Assembly: GCF_023703465.1 (NCBI RefSeq)
Contig: NZ_JAMQGP010000002.1
Span: 558,001-622,000, forward strand
Length of the DNA stretch: 64,000 bases
Origin: Echinimonas agarilytica
Lineage (GTDB): Bacteria; Pseudomonadota; Gammaproteobacteria; Enterobacterales; Neiellaceae
Direction of reading: 5' to 3'
The notes under the pieces were generated by a model. That model worked only from the letters and a program-made list of their open reading frames with translations. It was not told the DNA's origin and ran no database searches. The translations under genes and the position numbers were made by a program. Positions 45,685 to 54,468 of this stretch are shown here, piece by piece; position 1 is the stretch's first letter; each line of letters opens with the position of its first letter.

Positions 45685-45966
45685 TCATTTTGAATCAATC
45701 AGCCGAAGTTTTTTCGCCCGTGTCATTTGCTTAATCTTATATTCGGCTTTACTTGCCTGTGAACGATCAACAAGAGCTTCTTGATAGACAATTTTACATG
45801 GCTTGTTGGTTCTAAAATATTTTGCTCCTTTGGCATTTGCAATACCGAGGCTCACCTCTAAGTGCTCTTTGAAGCGTCGTTCTACATCTTTGGTGATGCC
45901 GGTATACAGGGCGCCTTTGTGGGTCTGAATGATGTAGACGTACCAAGCCGTTTGGGTTTTATTCAT
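45685..45966 (-). CDS. GIY-YIG domain protein (YhbQ-like)
   Basis: A 93-residue single-domain GIY-YIG nuclease-superfamily protein. The signature can be read as WYVYIIQTHKGALYTGITKDVERRFKEH, with the catalytic-type Arg in RRFKEH, followed by GAKYFRTNKPCKIVYQE and a lysine-rich end. It matches small YhbQ/UPF0213-type proteins. An upstream ATG (45999) would add 11 residues; the shorter start fits the family better, but both ribosome sites are weak. DNA or RNA cleavage has been proposed for members; the cellular role is unclear. Confidence 0.88.
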   Translation of the reverse strand: MNKTQTAWYVYIIQTHKGALYTGITKDVERRFKEHLEVSLGIANAKGAKYFRTNKPCKIVYQEALVDRSQASKAEYKIKQMTRAKKLRLIDSK

Positions 45967-46193
45967 AAATCGAAGGGTGCGTGTTGAAAAAGAAACCATG
46001 GTAACGTGCCTATTGTTGTGTCTCCACCGTTGATTTTTTGCCCAAGTGATTCGATTTATAGCGCTACATCAATCTGCTTCGCATTAACTTTTGATATAGC
46101 TGGCTCTAGCGCGATGAAAATACTATATGTTTAACAGGTATAAGGACTCGCCCATAAATCGCAATTCGGACAACAATAGTGGAGTAAAAGGAT

Positions 46194-46694
46194 ATGAGTG
46201 GATTATTTATTGTGTCATTAGCCGGTAAGGATCGCCCTGGCTTATTGCAACATCTGGCTCATCAAACACACAGTTGTGATGGTAAATGGCTGACAAGTCG
46301 TGTGAGTTACCTTGAGGGGCATCTAGCGGCCACAATTAAAGTGGAAGTGCCGCTTGAGCGTGAAACCGCAGTCAAGGATATGTTTAGTCATCAAGAAGGT
46401 CTCGTCTGCTGTTTTGATGATATTTCACAAGAGGCAACAGTGTGCCCAATGCCTTTGGATTTGTCCATTGAAGCCAATGATCGCCCCGGTATTGTCAATG
46501 ACATTACCAACCTGCTGGATCAAAATGGTGTGAGAATATTGAATATGGAAAATCATCGCTTTCACGTTACGGCCGTGGGTATGAATATGTTTTCAGCAAA
46601 GCTTAAGTTGTCTTTGCCTGATCATCTATCTGAGGATAGCTTGATCGAAAAATTGGCTGAGTTAAAAGGCGGCTTAAGAGTGGGTAGAGCTTAA
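46194..46694 (+). CDS. ACT-domain protein, GcvR-like regulator
   Basis: A 166-residue protein with two ACT domains (about 4-80 and 88-160). The motif GKDRPGLLQHLA at residues 11-22 and EANDRPGIVNDITNLL near 92-107 are typical. The arrangement is that of GcvR, the glycine-cleavage repressor accessory protein, although no gcv gene is nearby; other two-ACT proteins regulate metabolism in response to amino acids. A GGAGTAAAAGGA tract precedes the ATG. It is monocistronic and followed by a hairpin shared with the convergent GH49-like gene. Confidence 0.82.
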   Translation: MSGLFIVSLAGKDRPGLLQHLAHQTHSCDGKWLTSRVSYLEGHLAATIKVEVPLERETAVKDMFSHQEGLVCCFDDISQEATVCPMPLDLSIEANDRPGIVNDITNLLDQNGVRILNMENHRFHVTAVGMNMFSAKLKLSLPDHLSEDSLIEKLAELKGGLRVGRA

Positions 46695-46717
46695 CTCTCG
46701 GGTAGTCCAAATAGTCA

Positions 46718-46746
46718 GCGAAGGGACACGCAAGGCATCCCTTCGC
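46718..46746. terminator. Bidirectional stem-loop between GcvR-like and GH49-like genes
   Basis: GCGAAGGGA pairs with TCCCTTCGC around an 11-base loop, sitting between two convergent stop codons. Confidence 0.65.
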
Positions 46747-46752
46747 CATCAC

Positions 46753-48423
46753 TTATGCTGAATGTTTGTTGCGTCGCCGCCGGAGTCTTAAGCCACAAAG
46801 TGATAGCAACAACAGCGGCGTAAATGTGCCCATGTTACCGCCTCCGGATGATGTCTTATTAGGGGAGTTTTCTTCCTGCGGAGGTTGCACTTCAGTGGGA
46901 GGCTGTTCGCATTCGGGAACCAACACCGACAGCACATTAGAAACCACACTACCGGCTTCATTCGTCACCTTTAGTGAGTAATCATAACGAGATCCGTCGG
47001 TGACATTGTTGTCTAAGAAACGTGTGATGGAGGTAGTTGGGCTCGAAATGACGGATGCGCTCGAACCCGACAGGCCTCGAGAGAGACTTTGTGTATCAAC
47101 ATTACCTTGCTCCCCAACCCAACTGACCTCCACTTGTGAGCAGGTTAATGAGGCCGCGCTCAAAACCGGCACTTGTGGTAGCACTATTTCTGGAACCTCT
47201 GGAACCTCTGGAACTTCCGGGTTTTCAGGCAAAGAAGGGCAGTGGCTAAAACGAATATCTTTTGAAGTATCTGGATCAACGTCGATGTAGTTGGAAATTG
47301 TTGCGGAGCTGAGGCAAGTATTGCCGACCGAAACGTTGTTGAATTCAACGTTTTGGATCCAGTAAATGGCATCACCATCGTTTGCTGCATCTTTGTCTCC
47401 GCGAATAACCCCTTTTAAAAACTGATCGTTCACGCTGATGTTCGACAATATGAGATCTCCCAAGTAACCCACATCACTTAAAGGCACTTGCACTGCAATA
47501 TTTTCGCCGCCGCTAGAGCGAGGTTTTAAATTGGTGATCCCTGGAATTGAGCCTTCAATAGTAATGTTTTCGATGCGAGTTGTAGTGTCTTCAACTTGTC
47601 CATCATATGGATAACCAAAGGGTTTATAGTCCAACCCTGTTTGCGCCATAATCAAGCCGTTATTGTTACCCATACCAACCCATTCAGGATGAATGATTTG
47701 TACGTCTTCCATTACTGAACCACCGGAATTGTAAGTATTGCTACCAGCTTCGCCTCCCCAACCGTAGGTCATGATCGCGCCGTTGTGGCCTGCCCAAAGC
47801 ACCATGTCATGAACATGAATATTGAAGTTATAGAAAAAGTCATCCACCGCTCGCATAAAGGAATGGCTTACTTCTGACAAGTGACCCACTCTTACGCCGT
47901 CATTATTGGCATGCCAGCCCAAAAATTTAATGTTTTTAATCTCGTTTTTATTGCCCCCGACAATGCCATGAAAAGGAGCTTCTATGTAGCTAATACCTGT
48001 GACCTTCGACTTAGTGCCCAGTTCAATCAGCTCATGAACATCATAGTCATTTGATTTCCATTCATACTGACGACCGGTAAGAATGCCTCGTCCACGAATT
48101 TCAATGCTGCCTTCAGTTGCAGCAATATGTCCTTCAACAACTGCCCCTCCGGCAATATAAACGGTTTGGTTGGGGGTGACGTTAAGCTTGCCAAGCTCCG
48201 TGATCACATCACCATGATTGTCAAAATCTCTTAAATTGTAATGACCCGGAGCAAAATAAATGGTCTGTGAGTTTTCGAGATCTTGGATCGGTGTACTATT
48301 GGAATACGTCACCACGTTTGCGTCCTCAGCATTGACGGGAGAGGACTCCACTGGATCAATCCATATGCTCAGCATATGTTTGATCCAACCATGTTTGCTG
48401 GTTTGATTGTCGGCATCATTCAA
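46753..48423 (-). CDS. GH49-like dextranase, C-terminal part of frameshifted gene
   Basis: A 556-codon frame holding the catalytic half of a GH49-type right-handed beta-helix enzyme. IYFAPGHYNL, TVYIAGGAVVEGHI and RGRGILTGRQYEW match dextranase-family strands, and candidate catalytic aspartates are in NNDGVRVG and AVDDFFY. The last 150 residues include a PEVPEVPEVPE linker, a fibronectin-like domain and a GlyGly-CTERM tail (GGGNMGTFTPLLLL, then an arginine cluster), a sorting signal processed by rhombosortase. The frame opens with TTG and lacks a signal peptide; its N-terminal domain and signal are in the frame at 48416-48853. One-base removal at the junction restores a continuous protein. 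GH49 cleaves alpha-1,6-glucans (or pullulan); the substrate here is not proven. Confidence 0.85.
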   Translation of the reverse strand: MNDADNQTSKHGWIKHMLSIWIDPVESSPVNAEDANVVTYSNSTPIQDLENSQTIYFAPGHYNLRDFDNHGDVITELGKLNVTPNQTVYIAGGAVVEGHIAATEGSIEIRGRGILTGRQYEWKSNDYDVHELIELGTKSKVTGISYIEAPFHGIVGGNKNEIKNIKFLGWHANNDGVRVGHLSEVSHSFMRAVDDFFYNFNIHVHDMVLWAGHNGAIMTYGWGGEAGSNTYNSGGSVMEDVQIIHPEWVGMGNNNGLIMAQTGLDYKPFGYPYDGQVEDTTTRIENITIEGSIPGITNLKPRSSGGENIAVQVPLSDVGYLGDLILSNISVNDQFLKGVIRGDKDAANDGDAIYWIQNVEFNNVSVGNTCLSSATISNYIDVDPDTSKDIRFSHCPSLPENPEVPEVPEVPEIVLPQVPVLSAASLTCSQVEVSWVGEQGNVDTQSLSRGLSGSSASVISSPTTSITRFLDNNVTDGSRYDYSLKVTNEAGSVVSNVLSVLVPECEQPPTEVQPPQEENSPNKTSSGGGNMGTFTPLLLLSLCGLRLRRRRNKHSA

Positions 48424-48853
48424 AATGAACGGAAAAATACTGCTGGTTCTGATCTACTGAAAAGGCTACTTCACTGTGCTCCTCGTTGGCTACGGGCGTT
48501 ATTCCGTATGACTTTGGAGCAATATGAACGGCATCTGATTCACCGTTGGTCCGTACCACTCTAAAATTCAAAGGACCATTGTCATTTTCGTATGAGACGT
48601 TGACATAAGAAAAACTTCGACCTTCGAGTTCATTCCCTTGCCAGTCTTTTTCATGATCTCGAGGCGTTGACAGCAACACTTGCAACTCTTGTTCAGGTCC
48701 CCCATTTTCAGAGACATAAATTTTGTAATGGGGAGACAGCTCAGAGGCTCCGCTGGATACATCCCATTGGTAGGTGTCTAATTGTGCATAAACGGGATGT
48801 ATGGTGAAAAGAGTGAGCAGAGCCGCAGCACTTTTTTTGAAAATCATCATCAA
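48416..48853 (-). CDS. GH49-like dextranase, N-terminal part of frameshifted gene
   Basis: A 145-codon frame with a signal peptide (about 1-22, VYAQ) followed by the beta-sandwich N-terminal domain of a GH49-like enzyme (FRVVRTNGESDAVHIAPKSYGI, VDQNQQYFSVHFE). It stops at TGA (48416-48418), and the remainder of the protein continues in another frame overlapping by 8 bases. The relation to GH49 is based on strand motifs before the catalytic beta-helix. Whether the gene is dead, read through by frameshifting, or a sequencing artefact cannot be told here. AAGG lies 5 bases before the ATG. Confidence 0.8.
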   Translation of the reverse strand: MMMIFKKSAAALLTLFTIHPVYAQLDTYQWDVSSGASELSPHYKIYVSENGGPEQELQVLLSTPRDHEKDWQGNELEGRSFSYVNVSYENDNGPLNFRVVRTNGESDAVHIAPKSYGITPVANEEHSEVAFSVDQNQQYFSVHFE

Positions 48854-49041
48854 GCCTTAAATCGTATGGTCATGGATTTAAAACTTATTTTGGAAGCCTG
48901 TAGCCAGAATAAGCATGGCTTTAGCCGATGTATGTGAGGCTTTATTTGGCTAAATTAATTGAAGTTCGACACTGCGCATCAATGCCTACCATTTTATGAA
49001 AACCAATGTGACTGTCATGCAGTGGAGGTATCAATGGTTGC

Positions 49042-49404
49042 TTATGAGGTCTGTAATTCGAGTGATATGCGATCTTTTTTGGGGAGCTTGCTGACGACTA
49101 ATGCATAAGAATTATCAATAAGTCTGAGCACTTCATTGTTTGGCACTGAGCCATCGAAATAAATCGTGATCCAGTGCTTTTTATTCATATGATAGCCCGG
49201 AAGTATACCTTCAAAAACATCACAAAGGGCTGCGGCTTCGTCTGGGTTGCACTTCAGATTGAGAGTCATCATGTCGCCTCGATGACCGAGCAAAGCGAAC
49301 ATTTTCCCTTTGACTTTATACACATAAACATCTTTGCCAAACGGAAAGTCTAGTGAAGATTTGGGCGCTTCTAGTAAGTATTCGTTGAGTGCATTAAATT
49401 CCAT
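49042..49404 (-). CDS. MmcQ/YjbR family protein
   Basis: A 120-residue cytoplasmic protein with the MmcQ/YjbR fold: a LDFPFGKDVYVYKVKGKMFALLG start, a CNPDEAAAL segment and a KKHWITIYFDG strand near residue 80. The family is a DNA-binding-like double-wing fold of unknown biochemical function. A weak AAGGAG-type site precedes the ATG. It stands alone between the GH49-like and lipase genes. Confidence 0.9.
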   Translation of the reverse strand: MEFNALNEYLLEAPKSSLDFPFGKDVYVYKVKGKMFALLGHRGDMMTLNLKCNPDEAAALCDVFEGILPGYHMNKKHWITIYFDGSVPNNEVLRLIDNSYALVVSKLPKKDRISLELQTS

Positions 49405-49548
49405 TTTGACTCCTTTATCGGGGCGAGCAGAAGATTTAGATTCATCCGTTCAAGTGATACTTATCAGTATAGCTCGCTCTGCAGACCTTTGAAGGAGCGT
49501 TTATTTTTCGTGACGTAGTTATTGATAAGTGACTGAAAGACGAGAGTA

Positions 49549-49572
49549 AGAAGCCCCGTAGGGCTTCTGTCG
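49549..49572 (-). terminator. Terminator after the patatin-like gene
   Basis: On the minus strand AGAAGCCC and GGGCTTCT pair around a short loop just after the stop codon of the lipase gene. The T-run is weak. Confidence 0.6.
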
Positions 49573-49579
49573 TTTTAAT

Positions 49580-51514
49580 TCAATCTTGATATAGATCGAG
49601 TACACCTGGTGTATTGACGAGGCTCCACGCTGTGAGGTTCGATAGTAAGTTCACTTCGGTCGCCGTCAATTCAGTTTGCTGAATCGTTTGGTAGTGTGGG
49701 AAGTGAGGCGTGTTGCTAACCAGGTCTTGCACGTCTGGACTGAGCTTGTCATACCAACTTTGCACTGAGTTCATGTAAACCCAGAGTACCGTCACAGTGT
49801 CGCTGCGTTTCACGCCAAACCACGCATTGGGCAGGATAGATAAAGTTTGTTGGAATGAAGCTGCATTTTGCCCTCCTTTGCTGGCTCTTGCCAGTCCATA
49901 AAGTAACTTGCCAAATTCGTTGGATGCAAAAATTTGGCTGTTCTTAAACTGAGGGTTTGTTGGGTTGCTGTCACCTGCGTACAACTTGTATTGGCCATGA
50001 TCAAATGCTTGATAGCCAAATAGTGGGGGCAGCTGGCTGTCTACTTCAATGGTCGTTGCTAGGGTCTGATCTGGGTCTGTCTCTGGGGGCTCTACGCTGC
50101 TGTCACATGATAGTGGTGTGATTGAATTAACAAAGGAGATCACCGACTTTATGTCACTGTATGTGAGCATTGCAGCGACTCCGGTATTTTCCAAACTGCC
50201 ACCATCGGCAAAACGAGTTGGCTTTACGGCGGGCTGAGGCAGCATAGACGGAGCAATTGGCCAGTACTGATATTGGGGCACAATTGCATCCAAAGGTGAC
50301 GATGACAGCCTTACGTGCATAGCTCTTAAATCTGCGACTGTGCCTTTGAGTTCGGAGGTAAAATCATGGCTGTTTTGTGTGGCGTTTTTAGCCCAGAGTA
50401 AATGATGATACAAATCTTCTAAGTCGTGCTCGGTGACGCTTTTCAGTTCATTCCATATGGATTCATCAGCATGATAAATCGCATGGCACATGGCACTGAA
50501 ATCTTCCTTCCAATCGCTAAATAAATTGAAGACTTGTTCGGCAAATGCGGCGCTACTGGTGCCAACAATATCCAGCAACGAAAAGGCACGTTGATTACTG
50601 ATTTGTACCAGCTGGCTATCACCGGCCAGATTAACTTGGGGCAGATTCGAGTTAAACGCGAACGAATCAACGCCTCCTGATCCGACGTTTTTGCCGTTAG
50701 CATCAACTCCGGTTGGTGTGCCCACAATACCTGTGAAAAACGGGGTGCATTGAACCGGTGCCAAGTATTCAAAATCAGAACTAGACGATACGCTTTGTTG
50801 CACGAACATTGCGGTATTGCAGATTAAAAATGGGCGCTCTTCGTCTGCTACTGTATGGCCGATGATTTCGCTAAGGTTATGATTTTGTTGGGGTAGTGTT
50901 TCAAGCTGTGCAACAGTGCTGTCATTAAACGAGAAATAGGATGTTGGCTTTTGATCGTCGCCAGCAGTATATAAACCGTAGGGCTTTAAAAAGTGAATGC
51001 CAATCACTGTTTGCCATAGCATTGAAGCAGGAGTGTCGTGAAACAACCAAAGAGCAAGGGCCTTGAGGGCGATATCTGTGACTGAAAACGAACTCCCAAT
51101 ATTTTGTCCTACATTACCCTGAGGAAGTTGGTCCAGAGTTTCAGCTAAGCTGGCGCCTTGAGTTTGAGAGGGGACTAATTGGTTCGGGTCGGAAACGTAG
51201 GTGTTCAAATAGTTATTGGTGGTGCAATTTTGCAAATAAGTAAAAGGGACCCCCAGCCAAGAACCGCCAGATACGGTAGAGATAGCTTTGGTTTGTTCGA
51301 GTAGCGATTTACCATTTGCAGTTTTAAGATACTGGAGCGCTCTGAGTTGCCCCATGCCAGCAGACATCGCTCTAGAGCCGCCACCACACATGCAAATCCC
51401 TACATTACCTGGAGTTTCGCTACTGGCTCTTTGAGTCAGTGAAGAAATGCTAAACCCCTGTGTAGGAGTTGGAAAAGTAGTTGCACTAAAAGTGCTTTCA
51501 ATTGAAAAGGTCAT
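49580..51514 (-). CDS. Cytosolic phospholipase A2/patatin-like protein
   Basis: A 644-residue protein carrying a lipase fold like the catalytic domain of eukaryotic cPLA2. Near residue 43 is CGGGSRAMSAGMGQL (oxyanion loop), then STVSGGSWLG with the probable nucleophile Ser, and FADGGSLENTGVAAML near residue 440 supplies the Asp of the Ser-Asp dyad. No N-terminal signal peptide was seen, so it may be cytoplasmic or a non-classically secreted effector. The ATG at 51514 is preferred because AGGA lies about 9 bases upstream; an ATG at 51523 has none. No immunity protein gene or VgrG is adjacent, so an effector role is conjecture. Confidence 0.85.
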   Translation of the reverse strand: MTFSIESTFSATTFPTPTQGFSISSLTQRASSETPGNVGICMCGGGSRAMSAGMGQLRALQYLKTANGKSLLEQTKAISTVSGGSWLGVPFTYLQNCTTNNYLNTYVSDPNQLVPSQTQGASLAETLDQLPQGNVGQNIGSSFSVTDIALKALALWLFHDTPASMLWQTVIGIHFLKPYGLYTAGDDQKPTSYFSFNDSTVAQLETLPQQNHNLSEIIGHTVADEERPFLICNTAMFVQQSVSSSSDFEYLAPVQCTPFFTGIVGTPTGVDANGKNVGSGGVDSFAFNSNLPQVNLAGDSQLVQISNQRAFSLLDIVGTSSAAFAEQVFNLFSDWKEDFSAMCHAIYHADESIWNELKSVTEHDLEDLYHHLLWAKNATQNSHDFTSELKGTVADLRAMHVRLSSSPLDAIVPQYQYWPIAPSMLPQPAVKPTRFADGGSLENTGVAAMLTYSDIKSVISFVNSITPLSCDSSVEPPETDPDQTLATTIEVDSQLPPLFGYQAFDHGQYKLYAGDSNPTNPQFKNSQIFASNEFGKLLYGLARASKGGQNAASFQQTLSILPNAWFGVKRSDTVTVLWVYMNSVQSWYDKLSPDVQDLVSNTPHFPHYQTIQQTELTATEVNLLSNLTAWSLVNTPGVLDLYQD

Positions 51515-51626
51515 GAACAACATCCTGTTGAAATTATGATCATCGATGATCGTGGCTTAATTTAAAAATTATAGCTATTACCCGCCATTACACACCCACG
51601 TGTAATGCCTCAAGCTCCTTATAAAA

Positions 51627-51650
51627 AAGGCCGCTAATAAGCGGCCTTAG
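51627..51650 (-). terminator. Terminator after hisIE
   Basis: On the minus strand AAGGCCGC pairs with GCGGCCTT around a six-base loop and is followed by a run of T, beyond the hisIE stop codon. Confidence 0.9.
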
Positions 51651-51666
51651 ATATTATAAAATTAGA

Positions 51667-52290
51667 TTATTTTTTACCGTGCCGCGCTTTCAGTACGTCA
51701 ACCACTTGAGACAAACTCAAGCCTTGATGCTGAAGCAACACAAGCAAGTGATACATTAAGTCTGCCGATTCATTGAGCGTTTCTTCATCATCATTCACCG
51801 TGGCTGCGAGGGCTGTTTCTACGCCTTCTTCTCCTACTTTTTGGGCAATGCGCTTAGTACCACTTGCGAATAAGCTGGCGGTATAGCTACTATCGGCCGA
51901 TGCACCTTTGCGTGACGCAATGACTTGCTCTAAATCTGAGATAAAGGCGATAGGAGCTTCGGCTGCATCGTTACCCCAGCAGGTTTCAGTGCCTGTGTGG
52001 CATGTTGGGCCAATAGGGTTGGCTTGAACTAATAGCGTGTCTTGATCACAGTCGGCTTGGATTGCTACTAAGTTGAGCGTGTTCCCTGATGTCTCGCCTT
52101 TGGTCCAAAGGCGTTGTTTGGAGCGGCTAAAAAAGGTGACATGGCCTGACTCAAGCGTGTGCTTCAATGCGTCTTGATTCATGTATCCCATCATCAACAC
52201 TTTGCCGCTTTGCGCATTCTGCACAATTGCGGGCATCATTCCGTCAACTTTATCCCACGCCAATTGGGCGACATCTAATTCGTTAAACAT
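51667..52290 (-). CDS. hisIE: Bifunctional phosphoribosyl-AMP cyclohydrolase/phosphoribosyl-ATP pyrophosphatase
   Basis: A 207-residue HisIE protein. The N-terminal half contains [31 protein letters not shown] and the zinc-binding cysteine region (DCDQD, GPTCHTG) of cyclohydrolase HisI; the C-terminal half has [12 protein letters not shown] and [13 protein letters not shown] of pyrophosphatase HisE. It catalyses steps two and three of histidine synthesis. It begins 11 bases after hisF on the same strand, so both are co-transcribed, but the rest of the his operon is not in the window. Confidence 0.97.
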   Translation of the reverse strand: MFNELDVAQLAWDKVDGMMPAIVQNAQSGKVLMMGYMNQDALKHTLESGHVTFFSRSKQRLWTKGETSGNTLNLVAIQADCDQDTLLVQANPIGPTCHTGTETCWGNDAAEAPIAFISDLEQVIASRKGASADSSYTASLFASGTKRIAQKVGEEGVETALAATVNDDEETLNESADLMYHLLVLLQHQGLSLSQVVDVLKARHGKK

Positions 52291-52301
52291 GTTCAGATCC
52301 T

Positions 52302-53078
52302 TTATTCTGCGCGAATCGCGATGTTGTGTTGGCGCAAGAAGCTCTTTAATTCCTGCATATCGATAATTGCTTTGTGAAATACGCTGGCTGCTAATGCGCC
52401 GTCTACATCCGCGTCAGCAAAAGCGTCATTAAAGTGTTGCATGGTGCCTGCGCCGCCTGATGCGATAAGCGGCACGTTGCAGCGCTCGCGGACCAACTTC
52501 AGCTGTTCTAGATCGTAGCCATCTCGAACGCCATCTTTATTCATGCAATTCAGCACAATTTCGCCAGCGCCGCGTTTTTGCACTTCTTCAACCCAATCTA
52601 ATGTGTTCCATTGAGTCGTGACAGTGCGGCTTTCATCACCGGTGTATTGTTTGACTTGATAACTGTTGGTTTGAGCGTTGAAAAAACTGTCGATTCCAAC
52701 AACAACGCATTGCTTGCCAAAGGCTTGCTCCATTTCTGTAATAAGCTCTGGATTTGCAAGTGCGGGGCTGTTAATCGAAATCTTATCAGCACCATTGAGC
52801 AGAATTCGCCGTGCATCTTCAACGGTTTTAATACCACCGGCAACGCAAAATGGAATATCGATGACTTCGGCAACACGGCTGACCCAGCTTTTATCGACTA
52901 CACGTGCGTCAGACGAGGCTGTGATGTCATAAAATACTAATTCGTCTGCGCCTACTTCAGCATATCGCTTTGCCAAAGGAACGATATCACCAATAATTTC
53001 ATGGTTACGAAATTGTACGCCTTTTACTACTTTGCCATCGCGGACGTCGAGGCAAGGTATGATGCGCTTTGCTAACAT
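52302..53078 (-). CDS. hisF: Imidazole glycerol phosphate synthase subunit HisF
   Basis: A 258-residue (beta/alpha)8 barrel cyclase subunit of imidazole glycerol phosphate synthase, working with the HisH glutaminase. The catalytic Asp11 sits in [13 protein letters not shown], and the second Asp is in [10 protein letters not shown]. It is the first gene of a two-gene hisF-hisIE unit; the upstream hisA and hisH genes normally linked to it are missing, because an AraC regulator gene precedes it after 229 bases. The his genes are therefore split in this genome. Confidence 0.97.
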   Translation of the reverse strand: MLAKRIIPCLDVRDGKVVKGVQFRNHEIIGDIVPLAKRYAEVGADELVFYDITASSDARVVDKSWVSRVAEVIDIPFCVAGGIKTVEDARRILLNGADKISINSPALANPELITEMEQAFGKQCVVVGIDSFFNAQTNSYQVKQYTGDESRTVTTQWNTLDWVEEVQKRGAGEIVLNCMNKDGVRDGYDLEQLKLVRERCNVPLIASGGAGTMQHFNDAFADADVDGALAASVFHKAIIDMQELKSFLRQHNIAIRAE

Positions 53079-53307
53079 AGTGCAAAAGCCTATATAAATT
53101 ATTTACGGAACAAAGGGTTGTAGATTTTACTACGATTCAAATAGGAGCGACCCAGAGCGCAATAGTCAACAACTTCTATCTTTGTTATGAAGTGCGCGTA
53201 ATTATGCAGATTAGGGCTTGTTTATGCAATCCGATTTATGCAGCACGCCCCGAACAATCTCACATCTCATGAATTCAAAGCAGTGCCACGAAATCGACGG
53301 CTTGCGT

Positions 53308-54345
53308 TTATGCTTTGTTGCTCGAAGGATTCGGAAAAGCATGATTGCGTTTCAGCTCAGACGGTGTCATTAAAAAATATTTTTTGAACGCTGTTACAAA
53401 ATTAGAGACGTGATTATACCCCGCCAAATAAGCAGCTTCGCCGATGGTTTTTTGCTCCAACAAAATAGCGCGCCGAGCTAACTCCAAGCGTTGATTCCGC
53501 ATGTATTCAAACACGGTGCATTGATGATGTGTTTTGAAGTAGCGTTGAAGTGTGCTGATACTCGCACCGAGTTGTTTCTCTATTTGTTTTAAAGTGAGCT
53601 GTTGGTGGAGCAGTTGAGCCAGCGATGATTCATACTCTTTATCGTGAGTAGTACGCTGCGCGTGAGTTAAATGCACGCGTGCTGGTTGGGCATGCCGTTC
53701 TAGAGAGAGCAATAGGGGGTAACAGTGGCTTATCAGTTCGAGTGTGAGTGCTTCAATCATGAGCTGATTTGTTAAGTTCTCTTGGCTATTTAGAGCGATT
53801 ATTTTTTCTGCGCGAGTGATGAGTTGATTAGGGCAGGGCCAATGGTGAACGGTGCAGGACTCTGCAAAAATGGTCGCGGTTGTTTGGCGATCTATTTCCG
53901 ACATACATCGTTCCATGAGCCATTTCCTATGAATAGAAATACTGATTTTTCGAACGTGTTGGCCTTTGCTAAAGTGCCGAGTGAATACCTGCGAGCCATC
54001 AATAATATTGGCAAACATCGTCGGGCATTCAGTTGCATCGAAGTGGTACTGGTGTTGATTGAGAGCATAATTGACCTTGCCTTCGAGCAAGATGTTGAAA
54101 CTAATCATATCTTCAATATGGCTGGAGCTAGCACCGTCTTCTACTTCAAATGCATCAGTACAATGAATCATAGGGCCGGAGGCAAGTTGAACGAAGCTAA
54201 TGTGGCCCGTTATGACATCTGATTGAGTGTTGCGACAAAACTGCATATTGGCTGGCTGATAGCCACAATCGGTTATCTTGCGCTCTAACTGAAGTTTCGA
54301 GAGGCTTGTTGGAGAAGGCTTGCTGGTTTGGGGCGTTATATCCAT
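53308..54345 (-). CDS. AraC-family transcriptional regulator
   Basis: A 345-residue AraC/XylS regulator with a variable N-terminal domain (about 30-190) and a C-terminal double helix-turn-helix (about 240-335; SISTLQRYFKTHHQCTVFEYMRNQRL and AGYNHVSNFVTAFKKYFLMTPSELKR). It is divergent from a TonB receptor preceded by a Fur box, a layout seen for PchR-type siderophore regulators, so it probably activates the receptor operon in response to an iron-bound siderophore or similar ligand. GGAA is the best ribosome site before the ATG. Confidence 0.92.
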   Translation of the reverse strand: MDITPQTSKPSPTSLSKLQLERKITDCGYQPANMQFCRNTQSDVITGHISFVQLASGPMIHCTDAFEVEDGASSSHIEDMISFNILLEGKVNYALNQHQYHFDATECPTMFANIIDGSQVFTRHFSKGQHVRKISISIHRKWLMERCMSEIDRQTTATIFAESCTVHHWPCPNQLITRAEKIIALNSQENLTNQLMIEALTLELISHCYPLLLSLERHAQPARVHLTHAQRTTHDKEYESSLAQLLHQQLTLKQIEKQLGASISTLQRYFKTHHQCTVFEYMRNQRLELARRAILLEQKTIGEAAYLAGYNHVSNFVTAFKKYFLMTPSELKRNHAFPNPSSNKA

Positions 54346-54416
54346 GACTATTCCGCATAACTATTTGACGATTTGGCACACTCTTTAAAGTAAACGATAT
54401 CCTAACACAGTGGTAA

Positions 54417-54435
54417 CATAATGATAATCATTCGC
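54417..54435. promoter_or_regulatory. Fur box
   Basis: The 19-mer CATAATGATAATCATTCGC matches the Fur consensus GATAATGATAATCATTATC at 16 of 19 positions. It lies 34 bases upstream of the TonB receptor start, between the receptor and the AraC gene. It predicts iron repression of the operon that follows. Confidence 0.9.
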
Positions 54436-54468
54436 ATTATTAATTATATTTGATGTTAGAGGTATTTC

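Noticed and set aside
48283-48564. Plus-strand frame across the GH49-like frameshift junction
   Set aside because: The minus-strand halves carry GH49-like strands and motifs; the plus frame is unsupported.
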